A program made the position numbers and the translations under genes. A stretch of DNA of 5,310 bases. It comes from Candidatus Fonsibacter lacus (GTDB lineage Bacteria > Pseudomonadota > Alphaproteobacteria > Pelagibacterales > Pelagibacteraceae). The notes under the pieces were generated by a model that saw nothing but the letters and a program-made list of their open reading frames with translations, was not told the DNA's origin and ran no database searches. The DNA lies in contig RGRP01000059.1 of the NCBI GenBank assembly GCA_010021145.1, positions 1 to 5,310 on the forward strand, given 5' to 3'. How positions within the stretch are numbered: the stretch's first letter is position 1; every line of letters begins with the position of its first letter. Below, piece after piece: positions 1 to 5,200 of the stretch.

Positions 1-916
1 TAAGTTCAATAAGTTTTTGCTTGGAAAATGAAAGCCACTTTCTAATTTTTTCAGGAACTTTAGTCTCCAAACTTAGGTCATAAGGCGTATGTAATAATGG
101 ACAAGAAGATGAAATCCATAAGTTTTTAATATTTTTTGAATACTCTGTTACAAGTTCAATTTTTTTATTTACATCAGATTTCCAAATATTTCTTCCGTCG
201 ATAATTCCAATAGAAATTGTTTTATTGGTATTTTTTAAGGAATTAACATTTGAAATTTTACCGCGTATTAAATCAAAATGAATTCCATCCACATCGCTCT
301 CTAAAATTTCTTTTTCAACTTCAGGATCTAGCTTTTCAAAGTACGTTGTTAAGATAATTTTAGAAGAGCTTGTAAATTTCTTTAATTGATTTAAAGTTTT
401 TTTGATAAGCTTAGTAAAATCCATATTTTGATTTTTTACTAAAATAGGTTCATCTATTTGAATCCATTCAGCTCCTTTTTTATTTAAACCAGATAAAATC
501 TCAGCATAAACGGGCAATAAATTATCTAATAAATCAATGCTTTTAAAAGATTCGTCTGTGGTTTTTCCAAGACTTAAAAAAGTGAGAGGGCCTAAAATAA
601 TTGGCTTAGTATTAAAGCCTAATTTTTTTGCTTCATCAAATTCATCAAAGGGTTTGTCTTTGTGTTTGTATCTTTCAGGAATAGAACCTACTAAACAAAT
701 GGTATCTAGAACTTGATCATAAAAAGAAAAATCGTTTGAACAAATATAATCAACACCATTATCTTTTTGTGTTTGCCAGTTATTTTTTTTTAATTCTGTA
801 GCACACTTTAATAAATCGCTTTCAGAAATTTCAGATTTCCAATATTTTTCAAGGGCATTTTTTAATTCTCTTTTTGGACCTATTCTTGGATAACCGATGC
901 AGTTTATTTTTATCAT
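1..916 (-). CDS. metE: MetE, cobalamin-independent methionine synthase (5' part, runs off window)
   Basis: Transfers the methyl group of 5-methyltetrahydropteroyl-polyglutamate to homocysteine, making methionine without B12, in the cytoplasm. I translated the minus strand from the ATG at 916-914; the frame is open to the window edge, giving about 305 residues of a protein that is usually about 750. What is visible is the N-terminal barrel: GYPRIGPKRELK (8-19, with the folate-binding RELK at 16-19), FYDQVLDT (65-72), KPIILGPLTFLSLGK (104-118), QIDEPILV (153-160), and an SSCPLLHTPYDL-type motif near the edge. The catalytic zinc-binding C-terminal domain lies outside. Oddity: only 25 residues separate Pro80 from Pro105, against about 78 in E. 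coli MetE, so about 53 residues are missing in frame, including the usual MTKWFxTNYHY segment. The ATG overlaps the metF stop by one base (TAATG), so the two genes are probably translationally coupled and share the leader at 1839-1983. Identity is secure; activity of this form is uncertain. Confidence 0.93.
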   Translation of the reverse strand, partial: MIKINCIGYPRIGPKRELKNALEKYWKSEISESDLLKCATELKKNNWQTQKDNGVDYICSNDFSFYDQVLDTICLVGSIPERYKHKDKPFDEFDEAKKLGFNTKPIILGPLTFLSLGKTTDESFKSIDLLDNLLPVYAEILSGLNKKGAEWIQIDEPILVKNQNMDFTKLIKKTLNQLKKFTSSSKIILTTYFEKLDPEVEKEILESDVDGIHFDLIRGKISNVNSLKNTNKTISIGIIDGRNIWKSDVNKKIELVTEYSKNIKNLWISSSCPLLHTPYDLSLETKVPEKIRKWLSFSKQKLIEL

Positions 917-1821
917 TATATATATATCTCCTTATTTTTAAAAAATTGATTTATGTTTTGATTGTATTCTTTTTTCTCAGCTTTTTTTTGGTTTATTAGA
1001 TTTTTACAAACTGCATATGATAGTTCATATTTATTTAGTGTGTAAAAATGAAATTCGTTAACACCCTCCGCCTCAAGTTTATTTATTAAGTCACAGGCCA
1101 ACTCAGCACCAACGAATTTTTCTTCCTCTTTTAAATTAGAAAACTTATCTTCAATCCATTGAGGAATAGATGTTCCACATTTTAAACTAAAGTCTTTTAC
1201 TTTCTTAAAATTGCCAATAGGTAAAATTCCAGGAATAATAGGAATTTTTATACCAAGAGCAATTGATTTATCTCTAAACCTTAAAAATTTTTCATGATTA
1301 AAGAAGAATTGAGTTATAATTTTATCAGCACCTTGATCTACCTTTATTTTTAAGTTTTCTAAATCCTCGTCTTCGCTTTTAGACTCAGGATGTTTTTCAG
1401 GATAACCGGCTACTGCAATCTCAAAATTACCCAGTTTTTTTAAACCCTTAACCATATCAGCAGCATTGATATAGCCTTTTTCATGAGGCTTATATTTTGA
1501 GTCTTTTTTTCTTACATCGCCACGTAAAGCCACAATTTTATTAATTCCATTTTTTAACCAATCAAGAGCAATAGTGTTAATTTCATCTTTACTCATATCA
1601 ACGCAAGTTAAGTGACCTGCGACTGGAGTATTTGAGTTCATTTTTATTTTTTTTACTAAGTAATCACTTTTGTCTCTTTCGCCACCACCAGCACCAAAAG
1701 TCACAGATACAAACTTTGGATTAAACTCTTCAAGTTTAATAAAGCTTCTCCATAGAGTTTCATCAGCTGTTTGATCCTTGGCTGGAAAGAACTCAAAACT
1801 AATGTTCAAATCTTTGTTCAT
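916..1821 (-). CDS. metF: MetF, 5,10-methylenetetrahydrofolate reductase
   Basis: Flavoprotein that reduces 5,10-methylene-THF to 5-methyl-THF, the methyl donor for methionine synthase. The 301-residue length is normal for the bacterial single-domain TIM-barrel enzyme. Visible motifs: SFEFFPAK (8-15; Glu10 corresponds to the catalytic Glu28 of E. coli), VSVTFGAGGGERD (38-50), GHLTC (69-73), ALRGD (98-102; Asp102 matches the FAD/folate-contacting Asp120), AVAGYPEKHPES (136-147), ITQFFFN (169-175; Gln171 matches Gln183) and IPIIPGILPI (193-202). It is the first gene of the metF-metE operon and directly feeds MetE. It starts at the ATG at 1821; there is no convincing Shine-Dalgarno sequence just upstream, and the long leader holds a riboswitch-like pseudoknot and terminator. 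The last 20 or so residues are Lys/Asn-rich and probably lie beyond the barrel fold. Function is well supported by the motifs. Confidence 0.96.
   Translation of the reverse strand: MNKDLNISFEFFPAKDQTADETLWRSFIKLEEFNPKFVSVTFGAGGGERDKSDYLVKKIKMNSNTPVAGHLTCVDMSKDEINTIALDWLKNGINKIVALRGDVRKKDSKYKPHEKGYINAADMVKGLKKLGNFEIAVAGYPEKHPESKSEDEDLENLKIKVDQGADKIITQFFFNHEKFLRFRDKSIALGIKIPIIPGILPIGNFKKVKDFSLKCGTSIPQWIEDKFSNLKEEEKFVGAELACDLINKLEAEGVNEFHFYTLNKYELSYAVCKNLINQKKAEKKEYNQNINQFFKNKEIYI
928..931 (-). promoter_or_regulatory. Ribosome binding site of metE (GGAG)
   Basis: GGAG on the minus strand lies 11 bases before the metE ATG at 916, inside the last codons of metF, separated from the start by an alternating A/T run. 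The spacing is slightly long, but it supports this ATG and fits re-initiation by ribosomes finishing metF. Confidence 0.6.
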
Positions 1822-1858
1822 AATTCATTTTAAACAAAGGTTTTTTTGGAATTTTTCG

Positions 1859-1887
1859 AAAAAAACCACCAGAATAAAGCGGCGGTT
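1859..1887 (-). terminator. Intrinsic terminator in the metF leader
   Basis: On the minus strand AACCGCC (1887-1881) pairs with GGTGGTT (1870-1864) in a 7-bp stem with one G-U pair and a 10-base loop, and the stem runs straight into an uninterrupted T run (seven T, 1865-1859). It lies between the aptamer and the metF start, 38 bases before the ATG, so it would end transcription before metF-metE when the aptamer is occupied. The T run exists only on the minus strand, which fixes the direction. Confidence 0.7.
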
Positions 1888-1939
1888 ATTATTGCATCGC
1901 TTTAGCTGGATTTATATCGCGCCCGCAATTTGAAATAAC
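1885..1939 (-). promoter_or_regulatory. Possible antiterminator pairing of the metF leader
   Basis: On the minus strand the P1 loop segments GTTATT (1939-1934) and ATTGC (1929-1925), separated by a four-base TCAA bulge, are complementary to the continuous GCAATAATAAC at 1895-1885, giving 11 base pairs. This pairing uses the same ATTGC needed for the pseudoknot and the first bases (AAC) of the terminator's 5' arm, so it is exclusive with both. It would form without ligand and let transcription continue. The complementarity is seen; the role is inferred. Confidence 0.5.
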
Positions 1940-1947
1940 TCGGCGCA
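1896..1947 (-). promoter_or_regulatory. SAM-II/SAM-V-like riboswitch aptamer upstream of metF
   Basis: Seen on the minus strand: a 6-bp stem P1 (1947-1942, TGCGCC, with 1923-1918, GGCGCG) closing an 18-base loop (1941-1924). A tail ATATAAATCCAGCTAAAG follows, then GCGAT (1900-1896), which can pair with ATTGC in the loop (1929-1925), giving an H-type pseudoknot. This stem size, loop size, the ATTGC near the 3' end of the loop and the GATA..AAAT..AGCTAAA tail match my recollection of the SAM-II consensus; the TCC..AAAG.GATG part also resembles SAM-V. Both classes bind S-adenosylmethionine and occur in alphaproteobacteria and marine SAR11 relatives, mostly upstream of methionine genes. Position, strand and the metF-metE target all agree. 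The region is also clearly richer in G+C than its surroundings. Known SAM-II/V members often hide the ribosome binding site; here a terminator follows instead. The class assignment is from memory, without a covariance-model search. Confidence 0.72.
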
Positions 1948-1954
1948 GAAAAAT

Positions 1955-1983
1955 TAAATAACTTTATTAAGATAATTAGTCAA
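1955..1983 (-). promoter_or_regulatory. Candidate promoter of the metF-metE leader
   Basis: TTGACT on the minus strand (1983-1978) is a good -35 element. At 17 bases spacing is TATTTA (1960-1955), a poor -10 with three of six matches. Transcription would begin around 1948, right at the 5' edge of stem P1 (1947), which fits a leader that begins with the aptamer. It faces away from the lysE-like gene, whose own promoter must lie in the same roughly 80 bases (weak candidates: TTGAAA at 1930-1935 or a TATAGA -10 at 1984-1989). Confidence 0.4.
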
Positions 1984-2002
1984 TATAGATCTAGATTTAT
2001 CA

Positions 2003-2620
2003 ATGATACCAAACAATTTTTTACTATTTGTTCAGTTAATAACCATACTCTTTATTACTCCTGGACCACAAAGAATTCTTATTATTACTAACTCAATGAA
2101 TTATGGATTTCCAAAAAGTTTGTGGACAGGCTTAGGAGATGTTTCTGCAAATGCAATTCAGATGATATGTGCAACGTTTGGTATTTATGCGCTAATGAAG
2201 CCTCATCCGCAAATTTTAGATACTTTCAAATGGATTGGTGGACTATATTTAATTTACTTAGCAATAAAATTTTTAAGAAGAAAGACCAGTGTTACAATCG
2301 ATAAAACTTTTGGTACTCGATCAGCATTTGATTTATTTAAAGATGGTTTTATTTCTGCTTTGTTTAGTCCAGGCGCCATAGTTTTTTTTGTAGTGATGTT
2401 TCCTAATTTTTTGGATCCTAATAATAATTTTATACTTCATTTTATTATTTTAATGACAACGCATGTACTTTTAGATTTTTTCTTTTTAACAATTTATGCA
2501 GGTGTTTCGAGTAGAATTGCGATTTTTCTTAAAAATTATCCAAATTTAATAAGTAGATTATCTGGATGTGCTTTGTTATTTCTGGCTTATAGAATTTTGA
2601 GTACCAAAATAAATTTATGA
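2003..2620 (+). CDS. LysE/RhtB-family amino-acid exporter
   Basis: Inner-membrane exporter of the LysE/RhtB superfamily, which pumps amino acids or similar small molecules out of the cell by proton exchange. The 205-residue length is typical. The family signature is at the N terminus: ITPGP (18-22), then a helix with Ser31, Gly35 and the GLGDVSAN stretch (43-50). Hydrophobic segments lie at about 5-28, 43-65, 72-91, 114-134, 144-166 and 184-200, giving the expected six. The second repeat carries FKDGFISALFSPGAIVFF (112-129), where most relatives have Asn-Pro-Lys; here it is Ser-Pro-Gly. The residue after PGP is Gln rather than the common Asp or Asn. It starts at the ATG at 2003 with no strong Shine-Dalgarno sequence. 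Its TGA overlaps the azlC start (ATGA), so it opens an operon with azlCD and msrA. Substrate cannot be read from the sequence; methionine or another amino acid is a guess from the neighbours. Confidence 0.88.
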   Translation: MIPNNFLLFVQLITILFITPGPQRILIITNSMNYGFPKSLWTGLGDVSANAIQMICATFGIYALMKPHPQILDTFKWIGGLYLIYLAIKFLRRKTSVTIDKTFGTRSAFDLFKDGFISALFSPGAIVFFVVMFPNFLDPNNNFILHFIILMTTHVLLDFFFLTIYAGVSSRIAIFLKNYPNLISRLSGCALLFLAYRILSTKINL

Positions 2621-3312
2621 ATAAGACATTTAATCAACATTTTAGACAAGGATGTATTGTTGGAATGGGAATTCCAGGTATAAGTTTAGCAGCAAGTTTT
2701 TTTGCATTAGGTGCTCTTTTTAAAAATACAGGTCTAGACGCTACCCAAAGTTTCCTTTCAACCTTAATTAGTTTTGCATTACCAGGTCAGGTAGTGATGG
2801 CCGAGACATTGATTGTGCATGGAACCTTTTTAAATATTTTTTTATCAGTGTATTTGACTAATGCGAGGTTATATCCAATGACTATAAATTTAATTCCAGT
2901 CATCAGAGAGCAGAATAGACCAAGATGGCATTATTATATAGTTGCACACTTTATAGCGGTCACAAGCTGGGTTCATATGCTTAATAATTATAAAACAGTT
3001 GAAAAAGAAAATCGTTTTAATTTTTTTTTAGGTCTAAGTGCCACGCTTTGGATTATGTCGACTATTTCAACAGTAATAGGTTTTTATACAGCAGGAGTTA
3101 TTAGTAAAAATATTTTTATAGCGATCATATATTTAAATCCAATTTATTTTATGTGCATGATCGTTGCTGGATTAAATAAAAATTATATTATTTTAACAGT
3201 TCTTTTATCGGTAATTTTATCTCCTCTTTTATTTTTAGTTACACCGAGTTGGTCAGTATTAATTGCAGGTTTGATTTCTGGAATAACCTCTTATTTAATT
3301 TTTATAAGGTAA
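2617..3312 (+). CDS. azlC: AzlC-family branched-chain amino-acid (possibly methionine) exporter, large subunit
   Basis: Large membrane subunit of the AzlCD/BrnFE (LIV-E) exporter family, which works as a two-protein complex with AzlD. In Corynebacterium BrnFE exports isoleucine, leucine, valine and methionine. The 231-residue length fits the family. Motifs: a glycine-rich first helix (GCIVGMGIPGISLAASFFALG, about 12-32), ISFALPGQVVMAETL (51-65), matching the family's G/A-rich ..Q.. segment, and YLTNARLYPMTINLIP (79-94), matching the usual NLRH..YG.SLAP segment. Seven or eight hydrophobic stretches follow one another to the C terminus (about 14-34, 48-66, 70-92, 106-122, 135-158, 165-185, 188-208, 212-230). 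The ATG overlaps the TGA of the upstream exporter gene by ATGA, with no separate Shine-Dalgarno sequence, indicating coupled translation. azlD follows three bases after the stop. The family is divergent, so substrate is open. Confidence 0.87.
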   Translation: MNKTFNQHFRQGCIVGMGIPGISLAASFFALGALFKNTGLDATQSFLSTLISFALPGQVVMAETLIVHGTFLNIFLSVYLTNARLYPMTINLIPVIREQNRPRWHYYIVAHFIAVTSWVHMLNNYKTVEKENRFNFFLGLSATLWIMSTISTVIGFYTAGVISKNIFIAIIYLNPIYFMCMIVAGLNKNYIILTVLLSVILSPLLFLVTPSWSVLIAGLISGITSYLIFIR

Positions 3313-3315
3313 AAT

Positions 3316-3645
3316 ATGTCCGCAAATTATATTTATATAGCTATCTTAGTCTCAGCTTTCGCAACTTATATATCCAGATTTTTAGGAGTAATATCCTCAA
3401 AATATGTAAACGAAGAGGGAAAATTATTTAAGTTTGTTTCTTGTATTTCTTATGGAATTTTAAGCGCATTAATTGCTAGAATTTTTATTCATCCAGTAGG
3501 TGCTTTAGAACAAACATCCACGTTTATAAGAATTTTTGTAGCAGTGCTTACTATTGTTGTTCTTTTTATTTCAAAAAAAAATGTTTTATTATCTTCTTTT
3601 TTTGGAATTATTTTATTTGGGATTTTAAATTTTTACATTCACTAG
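3316..3645 (+). CDS. azlD: AzlD-family exporter, small subunit
   Basis: Small membrane partner of AzlC, needed for export by the AzlCD/BrnFE complex. The 109-residue length is typical of AzlD. The N-terminal helix ends in ATYISRFLG (16-24), the family's conserved TY..R motif, and a second conserved stretch, CISYGILSALIARIF (43-57), corresponds to the AzlD segment around Y.P.A.LAA. Hydrophobic segments at about 5-24, 40-58, 70-86 and 89-107. The start at 3316 is supported by an AGG (3307-3309), eight bases before the ATG (six intervening bases), which also forms part of the azlC end. Three bases separate it from azlC and one base from msrA downstream, so it sits inside one transcription unit. 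Confidence 0.87.
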   Translation: MSANYIYIAILVSAFATYISRFLGVISSKYVNEEGKLFKFVSCISYGILSALIARIFIHPVGALEQTSTFIRIFVAVLTIVVLFISKKNVLLSSFFGIILFGILNFYIH

Positions 3646-3646
3646 A

Positions 3647-4219
3647 ATGAAAAAATTATTAATTTTACTTTTCATTTTATTCTTTTCATCAGTTTCTTAT
3701 TCACAAGATAAAAAAAATGCCTATTTTGCAGGAGGTTGTTTTTGGTGTATGGAAGCTGCATTTGAAAAAATTGAAGGTGTGACCGATGTGGTTTCTGGTT
3801 ACAGTGGAGGCACAAAAGCAAATCCTACATATGAAGAAGTTTTAAGAGGAAGAACCGGTCACATTGAAACTGTTAAAATAACTTATGATCCTAAAGTAAT
3901 CTCATATTTAGAATTGCTTAAGAATTTTTGGATCAATATTGATCCTTATGACGGAAAGGGACAGTTTTGCGATAAAGGCAATAGTTATACTTCTGTTATT
4001 TTTTATCAAAACAATGAAGAAAATAAGTTAATCGATCAATCTATTAATGAAATGAAATCATTAAATAGAAAAAAAATTAAAACCGCTTTTGTTGAATTTA
4101 AGAATTTTTATCCAGCAGAGGATTATCATCAAAATTATTATAAAAATAATCCAACACATTATTATTCGTATTTACTTGGCTGCGGAAGATTAGCCAGATT
4201 AAATGAAATTTGGAAATAG
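3647..4219 (+). CDS. msrA: Secreted peptide-methionine (S)-S-oxide reductase MsrA
   Basis: Reduces the S epimer of methionine sulfoxide, free or in proteins. The N terminus (MKKLLILLFILFFSSVSYS) is a clear Sec signal peptide with likely cleavage near residue 19, so the enzyme should act in the periplasm. Catalytic motif AGGCFWCMEAAFE (28-40), with nucleophile Cys31; GYSGGT (51-56); GHIETVKITYDP (71-82); IDPYDGKGQFCDKGNSYTS (98-116), the form seen in exported MsrA proteins; AEDYHQNYY (157-165); and LGCGRLARLNEIW (177-189), where Cys179 is a candidate resolving cysteine. Length after signal removal, about 170 residues, is normal. The ATG follows the azlD stop after a single base, placing it in the exporter operon and suggesting a shared role around methionine. 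It is convergent with the thioesterase gene, with two bases between stops and no recognisable terminator. Confidence 0.95.
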   Translation: MKKLLILLFILFFSSVSYSQDKKNAYFAGGCFWCMEAAFEKIEGVTDVVSGYSGGTKANPTYEEVLRGRTGHIETVKITYDPKVISYLELLKNFWINIDPYDGKGQFCDKGNSYTSVIFYQNNEENKLIDQSINEMKSLNRKKIKTAFVEFKNFYPAEDYHQNYYKNNPTHYYSYLLGCGRLARLNEIWK

Positions 4220-4221
4220 TA

Positions 4222-4614
4222 TTATATAATTTTCCAAGTTCCAGAAGCAGTTGCAACTAAATTATTTTTCTCAAATAATTCAGCAAGCACAAAAACTAGT
4301 GAATTAGTTTTTTTTGATATTTTTAATTTGCCAATCAAAGTATCTCCCTCTTTTGACGCTGAAATAAATTTTATATCTAATGCAATAGTCACGCATCTTT
4401 TTCCATCAATTACATGATAGGCAGCTGTGCCCATCCCATTATCTAGTATTGCAGCTATATATCCTCCATGACTAATGCCACCTGAATTAAGATTAAAATT
4501 TTTTACTACTGCACTAAATTCAAAGGTATTTTCTGAAACTATCTTAAAATCTATTCCACCAATGTGATTGATGAATCCTTTTTTACTTACTTCAGATGCA
4601 AAATTAGAATTCAT
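4222..4614 (-). CDS. PaaI-like hotdog-fold acyl-CoA thioesterase
   Basis: Small cytoplasmic hotdog-fold protein of the PaaI/YdiI type, which hydrolyses acyl-CoA thioesters, usually as a tetramer. The 130-residue length is typical. The signature is NLNSGGISHGGYIAAILDNGMGTAAYH (41-67): an upstream Asn (41 or 43), the HGG loop (49-51) and Asp58, the usual catalytic acid on the long helix. TIALDIKFISASKEGDTL (76-93) is the following strand pair, with the typical small-residue and EGD features, and ATASGTWKII closes the last strand. The ATG lies one base after the msrB stop (TAACATG on the minus strand), so it is the second gene of an msrB operon. Substrate is unknown, and the link to methionine sulfoxide repair is not obvious from sequence; co-transcription may only reflect genome packing. 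Confidence 0.88.
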   Translation of the reverse strand: MNSNFASEVSKKGFINHIGGIDFKIVSENTFEFSAVVKNFNLNSGGISHGGYIAAILDNGMGTAAYHVIDGKRCVTIALDIKFISASKEGDTLIGKLKISKKTNSLVFVLAELFEKNNLVATASGTWKII

Positions 4615-4615
4615 G

Positions 4616-5005
4616 TTAACTAATCTTTTCTGGTATAAATTTTAAAACTACCCCATTATTGCAATATCTTTTTCCAGTAGGCTCAGGTCCGTCATCAAAC
4701 AAATGTCCATGATGTCCATCGCATTTTGAACAATGATACTCTGTTCTTGGGTATACTAATTTAAAATCAGTGCTTGTTTCAAATGCACCTGGATAGCTTT
4801 GAAAAAAAGAAGGCCAACCTGTGCCGCTATCAAATTTCATTTTTGAACTAAAAAGTTTATTATTGCAGCCAACGCAGTAGTAATTTCCCTCTCTTTTTTC
4901 CTCATTTAATGCGCTTGTATAGGCTCTTTCTGTACCTTCATTTCTAAGCACATCATATTCTTTTTCTGAAAGAATTTTTTTCCACTCTTCTTTACTTTTA
5001 GACAT
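4616..5005 (-). CDS. msrB: Peptide-methionine (R)-S-oxide reductase MsrB
   Basis: Reduces the R epimer of methionine sulfoxide in proteins, complementing MsrA. The 129-residue length is typical of single-domain MsrB. Two CxxC pairs bind structural zinc: Cys44 and Cys47 (CVGC), Cys92 and Cys95 (CSKC). Between them lies the substrate-binding GTGWPSF (61-67). The active-site block HHGHLFDDGPEPTGKRYCNNG (98-118) carries the nucleophile Cys115. I see no signal peptide, so it should be cytoplasmic, unlike the exported MsrA nearby. Resolution of the sulfenic acid would need another thiol, since the usual upstream resolving cysteine position is not occupied by an obvious cysteine. The ATG at 5005 gives a normal N terminus (SKEEWKKILSEKEYDVLRNEGTE); only a weak AAAGA precedes it. 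It is the first gene of a two-gene operon with the thioesterase. Confidence 0.96.
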   Translation of the reverse strand: MSKSKEEWKKILSEKEYDVLRNEGTERAYTSALNEEKREGNYYCVGCNNKLFSSKMKFDSGTGWPSFFQSYPGAFETSTDFKLVYPRTEYHCSKCDGHHGHLFDDGPEPTGKRYCNNGVVLKFIPEKIS

Positions 5006-5050
5006 TTTATCTTTGCTGTCGTTTATTTAATTTCAAAAAATTATTTACTA

Positions 5051-5060
5051 ACAGTACTGT
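5051..5060. repeat. Perfect palindrome between msrB and the TAXI gene
   Basis: ACAGTACTGT is an exact 10-bp palindrome 46 bases upstream of msrB. It is flanked by a 9-bp inverted repeat with arms ATTTACTAA (5043-5051) and TTAGTAAAT (5089-5097). It could be an operator for msrB, but in such A+T-rich sequence the flanking repeat may be chance. No regulator is identified. Confidence 0.25.
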
Positions 5061-5162
5061 AAATATTTTTTTTATAAAAACTCTTTTATTAGTAAATTGA
5101 TTAGAGCAATACAATCTAAAGTAGAATAATATATTACATCTAGTTTAGCATTTTTTTTAATC

Positions 5163-5168
5163 TATAAT
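5163..5168 (+). promoter_or_regulatory. Candidate -10 element for the TAXI binding-protein gene
   Basis: An exact TATAAT lies 32 bases before the ATG at 5201, which would give a leader of about 25 bases. No clear -35 element sits at the usual distance. The rest of the 195-base gap between msrB and this gene shows no open frame or RNA gene that I can support. Confidence 0.35.
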
Positions 5169-5190
5169 TTAAAAATATAAACAATTTAAA

Positions 5191-5195
5191 AAGGA
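5191..5195 (+). promoter_or_regulatory. Ribosome binding site of the TAXI gene (AAGGA)
   Basis: AAGGA with a five-base gap before the ATG at 5201 is the clearest Shine-Dalgarno sequence in the window and fixes the start of the partial gene at the right edge. Confidence 0.7.
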
Positions 5196-5200
5196 TTAGT

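Noticed and set aside
640..680. Frameshift or pseudogene in metE
   Set aside because: Translation stays in one frame with clear MetE motifs on both sides of the missing segment, so it is an in-frame deletion, not a broken frame.
917..927. Alternating TATATA run between the metE ribosome binding site and its ATG
   Set aside because: Short, inside the last codons of metF (its C-terminal Ile-Tyr-Ile), and expected at this base composition; not called as a microsatellite.
1839..1950. Riboswitch reading on the plus strand, controlling the LysE-family gene
   Set aside because: Stem P1 exists on both strands, but the conserved tail and the terminator T run appear only when read on the minus strand toward metF.
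2122..2304. 60-codon open frame inside the LysE-family gene
   Set aside because: It is in another frame of a well-supported gene, has no recognisable motif, and is odd in composition (Cys-rich then Lys-rich).
3249..3431. 60-codon open frame spanning the azlC-azlD junction
   Set aside because: It overlaps two recognised genes out of frame and has no ribosome binding site or motif.
4249..4258. Palindrome AGTTGCAACT just after the msrA/thioesterase stops, as a terminator
   Set aside because: It lies within the thioesterase coding region, has no loop of usable size, and no T run directly follows on either strand.
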